Assembly (NCBI GenBank): GCA_017619585.1
Contig: JAFZSA010000029.1
Coordinates: forward strand, 1-13,223
Length of the DNA: 13,223 nucleotides
Origin: Bacteroidaceae bacterium
GTDB lineage: Bacteria > Bacteroidota > Bacteroidia > Bacteroidales > Bacteroidaceae
Direction of reading: 5' to 3'
This document shows positions 1-7,001 of the stretch, piece by piece; within the stretch, counting starts at the first letter, position 1; the number at the start of each line of letters is the position of its first letter. The position numbers and the translations under genes are program-made. The notes under the pieces are model-generated. The model was not told where the DNA came from. It ran no database searches and saw only the letters and a list, made by a program, of their open reading frames with translations.

Positions 1-1
1 G

Positions 2-36
2 TTCATAATTCATAATTCATAATTCATAGTTCATAG
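2..36. repeat. TTCATAR heptamer array, 5 units
   Basis: Five consecutive 7-bp units (three TTCATAA, then two TTCATAG) start at the window edge and may extend beyond it. The same unit family recurs as nine units at 9566-9628. Seen directly by phasing the sequence. Confidence 0.9.
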
Positions 37-40
37 TTAC

Positions 41-129
41 GCTAACCGCTAACCCCTAACCTCTAACCGATTTCTCTAACCCCTAACCGCTAACCGATTT
101 CGCTAACCGCTAACCCCTAACCGCTAACC
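41..129. repeat. NCTAACC heptamer array with GATTTC spacers, copy 1
   Basis: Eleven units of NCTAACC (N is mostly G, sometimes C or T) are arranged 4 + 3 + 4, separated by two GATTTC hexamers at 69-74 and 96-101. Total length is 89 bp. It is preceded by TTAC and followed by a T run. A second array with the same unit, spacers, number of units and length lies at 3520-3608, so the GH115 gene sits between two direct copies. It resembles telomere repeat only superficially: the period is 7 and it is chromosomal. Confidence 0.93.
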
Positions 130-167
130 TTTTTTGTGCTTGTAGCACAAATAATTGGCTAATTTTG

Positions 168-197
168 TTTGAATTTGCAAAATATTTGATACTTTTG
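168..197 (+). promoter_or_regulatory. Candidate Bacteroidota promoter for the GH115 gene
   Basis: A -7 element TACTTTTG at 190-197 matches the Bacteroidota consensus TAnnTTTG. Candidate -33 TTTG boxes lie at 168-171 (18-nt gap) and 164-167 (22-nt gap), either side of the usual 19-21. Transcription would start near 203-205, giving an A-rich leader of about 25 nt. Confidence 0.6.
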
Positions 198-229
198 TGA
201 CCAAAATATAACAAAAAGCCTAAAAACAG

Positions 230-3200
230 ATGAAAATTTATCTATCCTTACTCCTTCTGCTCCTTGCCGGTTTCGTGCGTGCAGACGAGTTGCGTATCCT
301 GACAACACCCCAGGAAGGATGCTTTACCATTACGGGGTCCGTATCCACAGACAAATGTGTAATCCTTAGCGATGCTAATGATGCCGAGGTCGTCTCTACT
401 GTTATTGAATGCCTGAAGTCGGACATCAAGGCTGTGACCCGCAAAGCCATCCTAAGTTATAAGACCCTGCCCGAAGGCAAGAACCCCATTATTGTAGGAA
501 CCATCGGTCAGAGTTCGTACATCGACCAGCTCATAGCTGATGGCAAGCTGGATGTAAGTGATGTAAAGGGCAAATGGGAAGCCTTTGGTCTGCAGGTGAT
601 AGACAACCCTATGGAAGGTGTCTCTCAGGCATTGGTTATCTACGGTTCCCAGCCTCGTGGTACAGCCTATGGTATGTTCGAGCTGAGCCGTATGATGGGT
701 GTTTCCCCTTGGATATGGTGGGCTGACGTAGCTCCTGCCATCAAGTCGCAGCTTTACGTCACAAAGGGTAAGAAAGTGTTCGGTTCACCCTCGGTCAAGT
801 TCCGTGGTATCTTCCTGAATGACGAGGACTATGGTCTTCGCCCCTGGGCAGCCAAGAATATGGACACGAACCTGAACAACTTTGGTCCCAAGACCTATGG
901 TGCCATCATGGAGCTGCTGCTCCGCTTGCGTGCCAACACCCTTTGGCCTGCCATGCATGCAGGCAGTCGTGCCTTCTGGTTCGAGAAGACCAATATCCCC
1001 CTTATCATGAAGTACGATATCTACATGGGCTCCAGCCATTGCGAGCAGATGCTCCGCGATAATGAGTACGAGTGGGGTAAGACGGGCGATAAGTTCGGTG
1101 GTCACGGCAATACCGACTGGGTCTGGCACTCTAATCAGGAGATGATAAAGAAGTACTGGGCAGTCCGTGTGGGCGAGAGTAGGGGACAGAATGCCATCTA
1201 TACCCTTGGCATGCGAGGCGTACACGATACTGGTATCAATGGCTATAACAGCACAGCCGAGCGTGTGGCTGCCCTGACCGATATCATAGCCTATCAGCGT
1301 CAGCTCCTGGCTGACAGCATTGGCGATCCCACCAAGATTCCGCAGATATTCATCCCTTACAAAGAGGTGCTCGACTGCTACAATGCCGGTCTGAAGGTGC
1401 CGGAGGATGTTACCCTGATGTGGGTGGACGATAATCACGGCTATATCCGCCAGATGCCTACGCAGGCCGAGCAGGCCCGCCCTGGTGGCAATGCCATCTA
1501 TTACCACTTGTCTTATTGGGGCTCGCCCGACTCTTATTTATGGCTCAGTACCATCTCTCCTTCGCTTTGCAGCTATGAGTTGTGCAAGGCTTATGATCAG
1601 GGCATACGCGACCAGTGGATTATCAACGTGGGTGATATCAAGCCTGCCGAGGAGGAGCTGGAGTTCTGTATGGATCTGGCTTGGGATATCAACAGTTGGC
1701 AGCCGGAAAGGGCCTACTTGTATTCACGCGACTGGGCAGCCCGTACCTTTGGCGAGGACTATGCTGATGATATTCAGGACATTAAGATGGAGTACTACCG
1801 TCTGGGTATAGCCTCCAAGCCCGAGCATGTTCATCTCTGCCACTTTGATTTCTCCAACGAGCAGATCGAGGAGCGTATTGAGCAGTACAAGGAGTTGGTC
1901 AGCAAAATGCAGGCACTCAAGAAACGTATCCCTACCACCCTCAAGGATGCCTTCTATCAGCTTATAGAATATCCCGTTATGGGTTGTTCTGATATGAATA
2001 TCAAGCACTTGCGTGCCCGTCAGAGCTTTCTGTATGCTCGTGCCGGACAGGGCGACCTGGCACTCTCTTACTCCAAGCAGGCACAGACAGCCTTCAACGA
2101 GATTGTTACTATGACCACCAAATACAATACCGGCATTGCCTCTGGTAAATGGAATGGCATGATGAATTACAAGCCTAACAACTGGGCATACCACCTGATG
2201 CCTGCTGTAGCCTCCTCTTCAGATGTTGGTGAGATAGAGAGCTCTATCCTGCAGCCCAAGGTTACCATGGTGGCAGGTGGCGACTACGATGCTGCCTCCA
2301 GTACGGTTAAGGCTATTCAGGGATTGGGTATCCGTGGTACCAGTGCTACCGTCTGGCCTTTGGATATGACGGCTTACAGCAGTGCTTCTCAGGCTCCTTA
2401 TGCCGAGTACACCTTGCCTGTGCAGAAGGGCTTGAATGTCATTCAGTTGCGTTGCCTGCCCACCTTCCCCATCAATACCTCGTATGACCTCCGTGCAGCG
2501 ATTTCCGTAGCTGGAGGTGCGGCCAGCATTGTTTCCATCAAGACAACAGCACAGAGTGCTACCTGGGACGAGACGGTGGCACAGGGCTACTTCCCTGCAT
2601 CGGTTCATTATACCAGCACAGAGGATAAGACCGTTACCGTCAAGGTTTCCTTCATGGACCCCGGTCTTACCGTCAGCGCCGTGGCAAGCATTCCTTTCAG
2701 CGCAGGCTTGGAGGACCTTACCAATGTGCTGCTTACCAATGCCGATATGGAGTACAATGCTTCCAATGCCCTCAACAAACAGGGGGTAACCTCGCGTGGC
2801 TACCCACGTGGATGGCGTAATACAGGAACGCTGAGCGGCAACTCCTGGGGTGTCAACAGCGATGCCAAGCACATCTATGGCACCAGTTGCTTCTGGGCTT
2901 CTGCCAGTCCTATGCCTAACACCTTCGAGTTTTACCAGACCATTCCTGCCAGCAAGATAGAGCCCGGAACCTATCTGGTAACCTGTAACTTAGGTGTCTT
3001 CAAGGAGAAACTGGCTACCTGCCGTCTTTTTGCCAACAAGAATGTTCAGTATTATGGCGCCGAGAGCGACTACATGACCTCTATGCTCACGGCAGGCGAG
3101 AACAACACCTTTGCCGGTTATGGCGGCAGCGGTTCAGGCAAGATGACGCTGAACCCCATGCAGGTGATTGTTGAGGTGAAGGAGGGCGAGAGCCTGAAGT

Positions 3201-3334
3201 TGGGTATCCGCACCAGCAACTATATGGCTGACGGTACCCGTTCTACCAGTGATAACCACGGTTGGTTCAAGGTGGATCACTTCCGCATCCAGAAGGTGTA
3301 TGAGGTTGTTGATGTAACTTCAATTCAAAATTAA
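230..3334 (+). CDS. Secreted GH115 xylan alpha-1,2-glucuronidase
   Basis: Predicted glycoside hydrolase family 115 enzyme that removes (4-O-methyl)glucuronic acid side chains from xylan. The 1034 residues begin with a signal peptide (about 1-18, LLLLLL core, cleavage near A-D). An N-terminal domain (about 20-180) precedes the catalytic barrel (about 185-560). Family-typical segments are FRGIFLNDED (D198, E199, D200), IPYKE (E379) and WVDDNHGYIRQMP (D400, D401, N402, H403). Helical and beta-sandwich regions follow, ending in a carbohydrate-binding-like module at about 850-1025. The length fits family members carrying C-terminal modules. The start follows a consensus -7 box closely and gives the signal peptide at once. 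The frame stops at SIQN, where a T9SS linker would begin; an in-frame sorting tail lies beyond two TAA codons (separate entry). As it stands, the enzyme would lack a T9SS tag and probably stay periplasmic. The family call rests on recognised sequence patterns, not a search. Confidence 0.88.
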   Translation: MKIYLSLLLLLLAGFVRADELRILTTPQEGCFTITGSVSTDKCVILSDANDAEVVSTVIECLKSDIKAVTRKAILSYKTLPEGKNPIIVGTIGQSSYIDQLIADGKLDVSDVKGKWEAFGLQVIDNPMEGVSQALVIYGSQPRGTAYGMFELSRMMGVSPWIWWADVAPAIKSQLYVTKGKKVFGSPSVKFRGIFLNDEDYGLRPWAAKNMDTNLNNFGPKTYGAIMELLLRLRANTLWPAMHAGSRAFWFEKTNIPLIMKYDIYMGSSHCEQMLRDNEYEWGKTGDKFGGHGNTDWVWHSNQEMIKKYWAVRVGESRGQNAIYTLGMRGVHDTGINGYNSTAERVAALTDIIAYQRQLLADSIGDPTKIPQIFIPYKEVLDCYNAGLKVPEDVTLMWVDDNHGYIRQMPTQAEQARPGGNAIYYHLSYWGSPDSYLWLSTISPSLCSYELCKAYDQGIRDQWIINVGDIKPAEEELEFCMDLAWDINSWQPERAYLYSRDWAARTFGEDYADDIQDIKMEYYRLGIASKPEHVHLCHFDFSNEQIEERIEQYKELVSKMQALKKRIPTTLKDAFYQLIEYPVMGCSDMNIKHLRARQSFLYARAGQGDLALSYSKQAQTAFNEIVTMTTKYNTGIASGKWNGMMNYKPNNWAYHLMPAVASSSDVGEIESSILQPKVTMVAGGDYDAASSTVKAIQGLGIRGTSATVWPLDMTAYSSASQAPYAEYTLPVQKGLNVIQLRCLPTFPINTSYDLRAAISVAGGAASIVSIKTTAQSATWDETVAQGYFPASVHYTSTEDKTVTVKVSFMDPGLTVSAVASIPFSAGLEDLTNVLLTNADMEYNASNALNKQGVTSRGYPRGWRNTGTLSGNSWGVNSDAKHIYGTSCFWASASPMPNTFEFYQTIPASKIEPGTYLVTCNLGVFKEKLATCRLFANKNVQYYGAESDYMTSMLTAGENNTFAGYGGSGSGKMTLNPMQVIVEVKEGESLKLGIRTSNYMADGTRSTSDNHGWFKVDHFRIQKVYEVVDVTSIQN

Positions 3335-3350
3335 AAATTCTAAATTCATG
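3323..3350. repeat. ATTCAAA-type heptamers carrying the GH115 stop codons
   Basis: Four variant heptamers lie in tandem: ATTCAAA, ATTAAAA, ATTCTAA, ATTCATG. They fall exactly where a T9SS linker would be. The second and third units differ from the family consensus, and those differences create the TAA codons at 3332 and 3341. Confidence 0.75.
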
Positions 3351-3472
3351 ATCCAAATTTGTGGGCTGTTTACGACCTAAGCGGTCGTAGAGTTGATTCA
3401 AAATTCAAAATTCAAAAATCAAAAAACAAACGTGGCGTTTACATTATGAATGGTAAGAAGGTGGTGTTTTAA
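3344..3472 (+). pseudogene. T9SS type A sorting tail stranded downstream of GH115
   Basis: From 3344 to a TAA at 3470-3472 the GH115 frame is open for 42 codons and encodes AVYDLSGRRV (3365-3394) and GVYIMNGKKVVF (3434-3469). This is the conserved two-part pattern of Prevotella T9SS C-terminal domains, as in the hydrolase tail near 9465-9562. It keeps the same frame as GH115 but is cut off by in-frame TAA codons at 3332 and 3341. It has no start codon or promoter of its own. It is therefore a disabled or switchable end of the GH115 protein rather than a separate gene. A sequencing or assembly error in the low-complexity DNA is the main alternative. Confidence 0.8.
3396..3430. repeat. ATTCAAA heptamer array inside the sorting tail, 5 units
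   Basis: Three ATTCAAA units, then AATCAAA and AAACAAA, lie between the two conserved halves of the sorting tail and are read as a lysine-rich spacer. Confidence 0.85.
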
Positions 3473-3516
3473 TTCAAAAATTCAAAAATCAAAAATCAAA
3501 ATTCAAAATTCAAAAT
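3472..3516. repeat. A-rich ATTCAAA/AATCAAA repeat array
   Basis: About six near-heptamer units of the ATTCAAA/AAATCAA family follow the stop of the sorting tail and run into TTAC and the second NCTAACC array. No gene is seen between 3473 and 3613. Confidence 0.8.
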
Positions 3517-3519
3517 TAC

Positions 3520-3608
3520 GCTAACCACTAACCACTAACCGCTAACCGCTAACCGATTTCGCTAACCGCTAACCGATTTCGCTAACCGCTAACCTCTAAC
3601 CGCTAACC
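3520..3608. repeat. NCTAACC heptamer array with GATTTC spacers, copy 2
   Basis: Eleven NCTAACC units arranged 5 + 2 + 4, with GATTTC at 3555-3560 and 3575-3580, total 89 bp. Unit number, spacer number, length, orientation and the leading TTAC all match the array at 41-129, but the unit order differs. It ends 6 bp before the stop codon of the convergent minus-strand gene. Confidence 0.93.
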
Positions 3609-3613
3609 TCTTT

Positions 3614-4468
3614 TTACCGGACAGTAGTTTTCTTTCCATCAACATAATATACACCGTGGGGTAATCCTGCGGTGTTTTTTGTGTTCCTTACCTTCTTGCC
3701 GTCCAGGGTGTAAATGCCTTTTTGGGATATTGAATTTTGATTTTTGTTTCTTGAATTTTGAATTGATTCAATCCCCGTTGTGTTCTCCGTTACCTCTATC
3801 TGGCAAGCCAGGTTGGTAGCTTTGTTCTCTATGTACGAGTTGTTGACTGTTCCCACGTGGAAGAGGCGTGAGCTCTTGGCATCTGTGTAGCTGTTGTATT
3901 TGTCAATGCCGGCATCCTCCTCCTCGTCGCCTCCTATGAAGTCAATGGTATATTTGCCGGGCTTGGCATCTTCTGGGATGGTAACCAGGAAGGTCACGCG
4001 TATAGAGTCACAGCCATTGCGCCAGCAGGCCGAGATATTCTTGGGCACCTTCTTCTGACTCTGGAATCCGTGCCAGGTATAGCCGCTCTTCTTGCAGGCA
4101 GCATTGTAGAATTCCGCCAATTTATCGCAAATAATCATATCGTGCTGACTGTTCACCTTGCTGCCGTCGCTGTAATAAACCCAATCCTCGGCAAACTGCT
4201 GGTGAGCGCCCTTGGGAACGGTCACCTCCCATCCGTTGGGAACGCGTATGCCGGCATAGGACCAGTCGGTAACAAAGTTCTGCGTGTCCGACCCGTCGTC
4301 TACTACGGTAAAGCTCACTTCTATTGTCTGTCCTGCCTCTGCCGTCTTAGGTGCCGATGTACTTATCAGCTTGTAGCATGAGGTCAATAAGCACAAAACC
4401 AAAGCAAGACCCCCCACCAACCTCCCACCGAAGGGGGAGGCTTTTTTATTTTTATATAATGTAATCAT
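3614..4468 (-). CDS. Putative secreted lipoprotein with T9SS-like tail, function unknown
   Basis: A 284-residue protein that I do not recognise as a named family. I place the start at 4468, not at the longer in-frame ATG at 4567. The extra 33 residues are a Lys/Gln/Ile-rich translation of ATTCAAA repeats, while the 4468 start gives a signal peptide with lipobox L-T-S-C (C31). Even so, residues 10-20 (ASPFGGRLVGG) are read from a palindromic repeat. The mature part looks like an all-beta, Ig-like secreted protein: AGQTIEVSFTVVDDG near 45, then IPEDAKPGKYTIDFIGG near 180-200. The last 35 residues, GIYTLDGKKV...GVYYVDGKKT, form a T9SS-type tail, preceded by a linker translated from A-rich repeats (SIQNSRNKNQNS). 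A lipobox and a sorting tail together are odd; one may not work. It follows the beta-propeller gene by 128 bp on the same strand and may share its transcript. Confidence 0.7.
   Translation of the reverse strand: MITLYKNKKASPFGGRLVGGLALVLCLLTSCYKLISTSAPKTAEAGQTIEVSFTVVDDGSDTQNFVTDWSYAGIRVPNGWEVTVPKGAHQQFAEDWVYYSDGSKVNSQHDMIICDKLAEFYNAACKKSGYTWHGFQSQKKVPKNISACWRNGCDSIRVTFLVTIPEDAKPGKYTIDFIGGDEEEDAGIDKYNSYTDAKSSRLFHVGTVNNSYIENKATNLACQIEVTENTTGIESIQNSRNKNQNSISQKGIYTLDGKKVRNTKNTAGLPHGVYYVDGKKTTVR
3730..3772. repeat. ATTCAAA-type repeats inside the sorting-tail linker
   Basis: On the minus strand this stretch is a run of ATTCAAA/AATCAAA-like units. It codes for the Asn/Gln/Ser/Lys linker between the lipoprotein's beta domain and its sorting tail, the same location as in the GH115 tail. 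Confidence 0.7.
4409..4443. repeat. C-rich/G-rich palindromic element, copy 1
   Basis: An imperfect palindrome of C-rich and G-rich arms around CTCCCACCGAAGGGGGAGG. It lies within the lipoprotein signal peptide and is translated as ASPFGGRLVGG. Related copies are at 4571, 5934, 6857, 6906, 7028, 7067, 9427, 9637 and 11540. Confidence 0.75.
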
Positions 4469-4479
4469 CAGATGCGCTA

Positions 4480-4563
4480 TTTTGAATTTTGCTATTTGCT
4501 TTTGAATTTCGCTTTTTTTCTTTTGAATTTTGCTTTTTTCTTTTGAATTTTGAATTTTGAATC
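4480..4563. repeat. TTTTGAATTT repeat array
   Basis: About ten degenerate units (GAATTTTG, TTTTGAATTT, TTTTGCTTTT), the complement of the ATTCAAA family, fill the gap between the lipoprotein start and the beta-propeller gene. They keep one minus-strand frame open and so mimic an N-terminal extension of the lipoprotein. Confidence 0.8.
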
Positions 4564-4565
4564 CC

Positions 4566-4596
4566 AAAAATTCCCCCTAAAGGGGGTTAGGGGGTC
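4566..4596 (-). terminator. Palindromic element copy 2, possible terminator of the beta-propeller gene
   Basis: CCCCC (4573-4577), TAAA and GGGGG (4582-4586) form a hairpin directly downstream of the minus-strand stop at 4597. On the minus strand it is followed by AATTTTT. It resembles an intrinsic terminator but is also a copy of the dispersed C-rich/G-rich element, so termination may be partial. Confidence 0.45.
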
Positions 4597-5922
4597 CTAT
4601 TCTTCAAACACGGCTTTCCAGTTATACACTCTGAAGAAGAAGGGGCGGTAGAAGTCGGCCGACCCTGTGGCATTGAAGTTATTGTTGAAATCCTTGCAGT
4701 CCGTGTTGGTCGAGAATACCAGTTCGCCCTCGCGTGAGAGAGTCTGATGCAGGTGTGGCATGTAGAAGTTGTTGTACGTGCGCGTACCTTTCTTATCCAG
4801 CACCCATGGCATGGTCCATAGCTGGTGGCATTCCTCAAAGGGGCCCCAAGGGTTCTTGCTGCGCATGATGTACAGCTGCTTGCTGAACACAAAGCCCTGA
4901 GCCGTCATGTAGTAATAGTCGCCGTCCTTGAAGACCCATGCCGTAGAGACGGAGCGGCTTGAGATAGCCGAGCGGTTCACTTCATCTGCTGTAGGGTAGG
5001 TCTTCTGCCAACTGAAATTACCCTTTTCATCGGCAATATAGTATTCCCATTCCGAGCGCAGGTCGTGAGTAGTGCTGCGAGCCACAACGGGCGATGAGGT
5101 ATTCATGACATCCCCCTCGTTCTTCTTGAACTGGTTGCAGGCATACAGGTAGGTATGTCCGTCCTCATCCTCCCAGAGTGTCTGTCCGTAGCCTATGGGG
5201 TCTTTCTCGAAGAAGTTATGGTCAACGCTCAGCAGCTTCAGGTAGGTATCATCGCCAGGCTTACCCTCCAGCGAGTAGATGGCCAGTGCGCGGTTGTCGC
5301 TCTGCATCAGGTTTTCCGTTCCGTTATAGACGCCAGCCCACAGCATCTGCAACTGTCCGTCAACTACCGTTGCATCGCCTGCCCAGTAGAGCCACTGCTG
5401 GTCAATCTCGCCTGCCTTTATCTGAGCCTCCGTCTTCTCACCTTTGGGGTGACGCAGGTGCGTACGGCAGGTACCTTGTGCTTTGTTGATCCAGTCGGCC
5501 AGCCATACCAGGTTGCTGCTCTGCGTTCCGGGCAGTCCGTCCTCGCCTGGCGTCTGCACCATGATACTGTTGCGTGGGAAGGTGCAGTTGCCCCTAGCAC
5601 GGGTAGTGCTATTGACGATGCCGTAGAAGCTGTCGTTGAACGACCAGAACACATTGCCGTCGGGCAGCATGGTAGTCTGTACGCCGTCACCTCCGTTCCA
5701 TCCGCGGGTACGGGTGAACAGGGCGTCGTAAAGTTTGTCTTTATAGACGTAAACGTTGTGGTTAGCGTTGTTGTGGGCAAGGTACTCCAGTTTCCATTCC
5801 TCTTTTACCGATGGAACGGGCCATTTCAATGTATCTGCCTCAACTTCGTGTGTAAGGTCTTGTGCCGAACAGGTTAGTGTCAGCCATAGGGCTGTAAGCA
5901 ATAGATGTGGACTCGGTTTCAT
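4597..5922 (-). CDS. Secreted beta-propeller protein, DUF5005/DUF4185-like, probable glycoside hydrolase
   Basis: A 441-residue exported protein with a Sec signal peptide (about 1-20, cleavage probably after SA). The signature FTRTRGWNGGDGVQTTMLPDG followed by WSFNDSFYG (about residues 69-102) resembles DUF5005/DUF4185-type five-bladed propellers related in fold to GH43/GH117 enzymes. Repeating W/Y-rich strands (WLYWAGDATV, GYGQTLWEDEDGHTYLYAC, YYYMTAQGF, QLYIMRSKNPWGPFE) look like propeller blades. The acidic residues in GGDG, FNDSF and GDAT are candidate active-site residues by analogy. The substrate cannot be read from the sequence; the GH115 gene nearby suggests plant or microbial polysaccharide. 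There is no T9SS tail, as the protein ends at VFEE. No TAnnTTTG box is seen just upstream, so it may be read from the nitroreductase/CPBP transcript. Confidence 0.72.
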   Translation of the reverse strand: MKPSPHLLLTALWLTLTCSAQDLTHEVEADTLKWPVPSVKEEWKLEYLAHNNANHNVYVYKDKLYDALFTRTRGWNGGDGVQTTMLPDGNVFWSFNDSFYGIVNSTTRARGNCTFPRNSIMVQTPGEDGLPGTQSSNLVWLADWINKAQGTCRTHLRHPKGEKTEAQIKAGEIDQQWLYWAGDATVVDGQLQMLWAGVYNGTENLMQSDNRALAIYSLEGKPGDDTYLKLLSVDHNFFEKDPIGYGQTLWEDEDGHTYLYACNQFKKNEGDVMNTSSPVVARSTTHDLRSEWEYYIADEKGNFSWQKTYPTADEVNRSAISSRSVSTAWVFKDGDYYYMTAQGFVFSKQLYIMRSKNPWGPFEECHQLWTMPWVLDKKGTRTYNNFYMPHLHQTLSREGELVFSTNTDCKDFNNNFNATGSADFYRPFFFRVYNWKAVFEE

Positions 5923-5933
5923 AAAATAAAATA

Positions 5934-5969
5934 GCCTCTCCCCATCCCTCTCCTAAAGGAAAGGGTGAA
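5934..5969. repeat. C-rich/G-rich palindromic element, copy 3
   Basis: CCTCTCCCC...CCTCTCCTAAAGGAAAGGG lies 12 bp upstream of the beta-propeller start codon, in its 5' leader on the minus strand. Confidence 0.75.
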
Positions 5970-5978
5970 GTTTTTTTT

Positions 5979-6031
5979 TGAATTGTTGTTAATTTTGAAT
6001 TTTGAATTTATAAATTTTGATTTTTGATTTT
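5979..6031. repeat. GAATTTTG/GATTTTTG repeat array overlapping the nitroreductase 3' end
   Basis: Degenerate units of the ATTCAAA family (read on the minus strand) occupy the gap between nitroreductase and beta-propeller genes. They also code for the last residues of the nitroreductase (KIKNQNL). Confidence 0.75.
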
Positions 6032-6853
6032 ATCAGTATATTTGGGGTAGTAGAATGCCGGCATCCCCAGTGCCATCATGGCAAACGGCTTATGTCCGGG
6101 CGGCAGGTGCATCAGTCGTTCCGTCTTGCGTTGGCCTATGAACCTGAATGCCACCTGCACCAGTCCCATGTATATCTGTGATACCCCATGAGCCTCCGCC
6201 ATCAGCGAGGCGTTCTGGTACGCCATGTTACAGTCCTGCCAGCCGAAGTCGTATTTCTTGGGAGCGCTTATCACCAGCAGCGCTTTGGCATTGCAGGTGC
6301 AGGGCCGTTGTCCTGCTTTCCATTTCCTCTCGAAGCGGTACAGCTCGGCAGCCTCATTGTAAAGGTCGCGCAGCAGCAGTTTTGTCAGGGGGCGCACAGG
6401 TCTGGACATCAGCACACCTGCCAGGCGCAGGAAGAACTTCATGGTGGCATCTTCCACAGCCTGAATCTCTGCTCCTTCCAACACCGTCACCACCACTCTT
6501 CTCGAGTTCTCTGATGTCGGTGCCACGTAGGCAGCTTCTATGATATCCGCCAGTGCCTCGGCAGGAATGGGCTTCTCTGTGATGGTACGGTTAGAGCGCC
6601 TGCTCTTCATCAGTTCCATCAGCGATTCAGGCGATGGAATCAGCTCTTTTCTTACACGGTGTATGTGCTCGGGTGGAAAACAGTCATGCTGCAAGGCATC
6701 CGCCTCGCACACATCCACACAGTGTCCGCACTGTATGCAGTTCTTGGCTTTGCGCACAACGGGCACCTCGCCTTTCTCTTGTGTATATACGGCAGCCGGG
6801 CAGACCCTTGCACAGCGTCCGCAGCGTTTACAGTTGTTGGTTATTGTTATCAT
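6008..6853 (-). CDS. Ferredoxin-nitroreductase fusion protein
   Basis: A cytoplasmic oxidoreductase of 281 residues. The N-terminus (1-55) is a bacterial ferredoxin with two complete 4Fe-4S motifs: C8-x2-C11-x2-C14-x3-C18-P and C39-x2-C42-x2-C45-x3-C49. Residues about 75-275 form a nitroreductase-family FMN domain: RRSNRTI as the phosphate-binding start, AAYVAPTSENSRR, then AYQNASLMAEAHGVSQIYMGLV. Electrons would pass from the clusters to FMN; the substrate is not evident. I choose the start at 6853 because MITITNNCKRC is the normal ferredoxin start and has GGAGAGG eight bases upstream. The 20 extra residues from the ATG at 6913 are a translation of a palindromic repeat. That Shine-Dalgarno-like string is itself part of the repeat. 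The C-terminal KIKNQNL is also repeat-derived. It lies 148 bp after the CPBP gene on the same strand. Confidence 0.87.
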   Translation of the reverse strand: MITITNNCKRCGRCARVCPAAVYTQEKGEVPVVRKAKNCIQCGHCVDVCEADALQHDCFPPEHIHRVRKELIPSPESLMELMKSRRSNRTITEKPIPAEALADIIEAAYVAPTSENSRRVVVTVLEGAEIQAVEDATMKFFLRLAGVLMSRPVRPLTKLLLRDLYNEAAELYRFERKWKAGQRPCTCNAKALLVISAPKKYDFGWQDCNMAYQNASLMAEAHGVSQIYMGLVQVAFRFIGQRKTERLMHLPPGHKPFAMMALGMPAFYYPKYTDKIKNQNL

Positions 6854-6856
6854 AAA

Positions 6857-6892
6857 AGCCTCTCCCCCCGCCCTCCCCAAAAGGGAGGGTGC
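6857..6892. repeat. C-rich/G-rich palindromic element, copy 4
   Basis: Palindrome centred on CCCTCCCCAAAAGGGAGGG just upstream of the nitroreductase start. It provides the GGAGAGG string that could serve as ribosome binding site on the minus strand. Confidence 0.8.
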
Positions 6893-6905
6893 TTTATTGG
6901 TTAGT

Positions 6906-6943
6906 AGCCTCACCCCGGCCCTCTCCTAAGGAGAGGGGGAGTG
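6906..6943. repeat. C-rich/G-rich palindromic element, copy 5
   Basis: Palindrome around CCCTCTCCTAAGGAGAGGG, 14 bp after copy 4 and in the same orientation. It is followed at 6943-6955 by GGTTAGCGGTTA, an inverted remnant of the NCTAACC family. Confidence 0.8.
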
Positions 6944-6971
6944 GTTAGCGGTTATTTTTTTTCTATTTATC

Positions 6972-6998
6972 GGAGTACTCGGAGTACTCAGAGTATTC
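6972..6998. repeat. Nonamer repeat GGAGTACTC, 3 units
   Basis: Two perfect GGAGTACTC units and one AGAGTATTC variant lie in tandem, 4 bp beyond the CPBP stop codon. Each perfect unit contains the 8-bp palindrome GAGTACTC. Confidence 0.85.
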
Positions 6999-7001
6999 AG
7001 A

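Noticed and set aside
41..129. Telomere-like CCCTAACC sequence
   Set aside because: The period is 7 rather than 6, units vary in the first base, GATTTC spacers interrupt it, and a second copy is internal, so it is a dispersed bacterial repeat and not a chromosome end.
785..1507. 240-codon open frame on the minus strand
   Set aside because: It lies wholly antisense to the GH115 catalytic region, has no recognisable motif, and reflects the codon bias of the real gene.
3371..3389. Perfect hairpin TACGACC-TAAGC-GGTCGTA after the GH115 stop, as a terminator
   Set aside because: It is the coding sequence for YDLSGR in the sorting tail and is not followed by a T run, so the palindrome is probably incidental.
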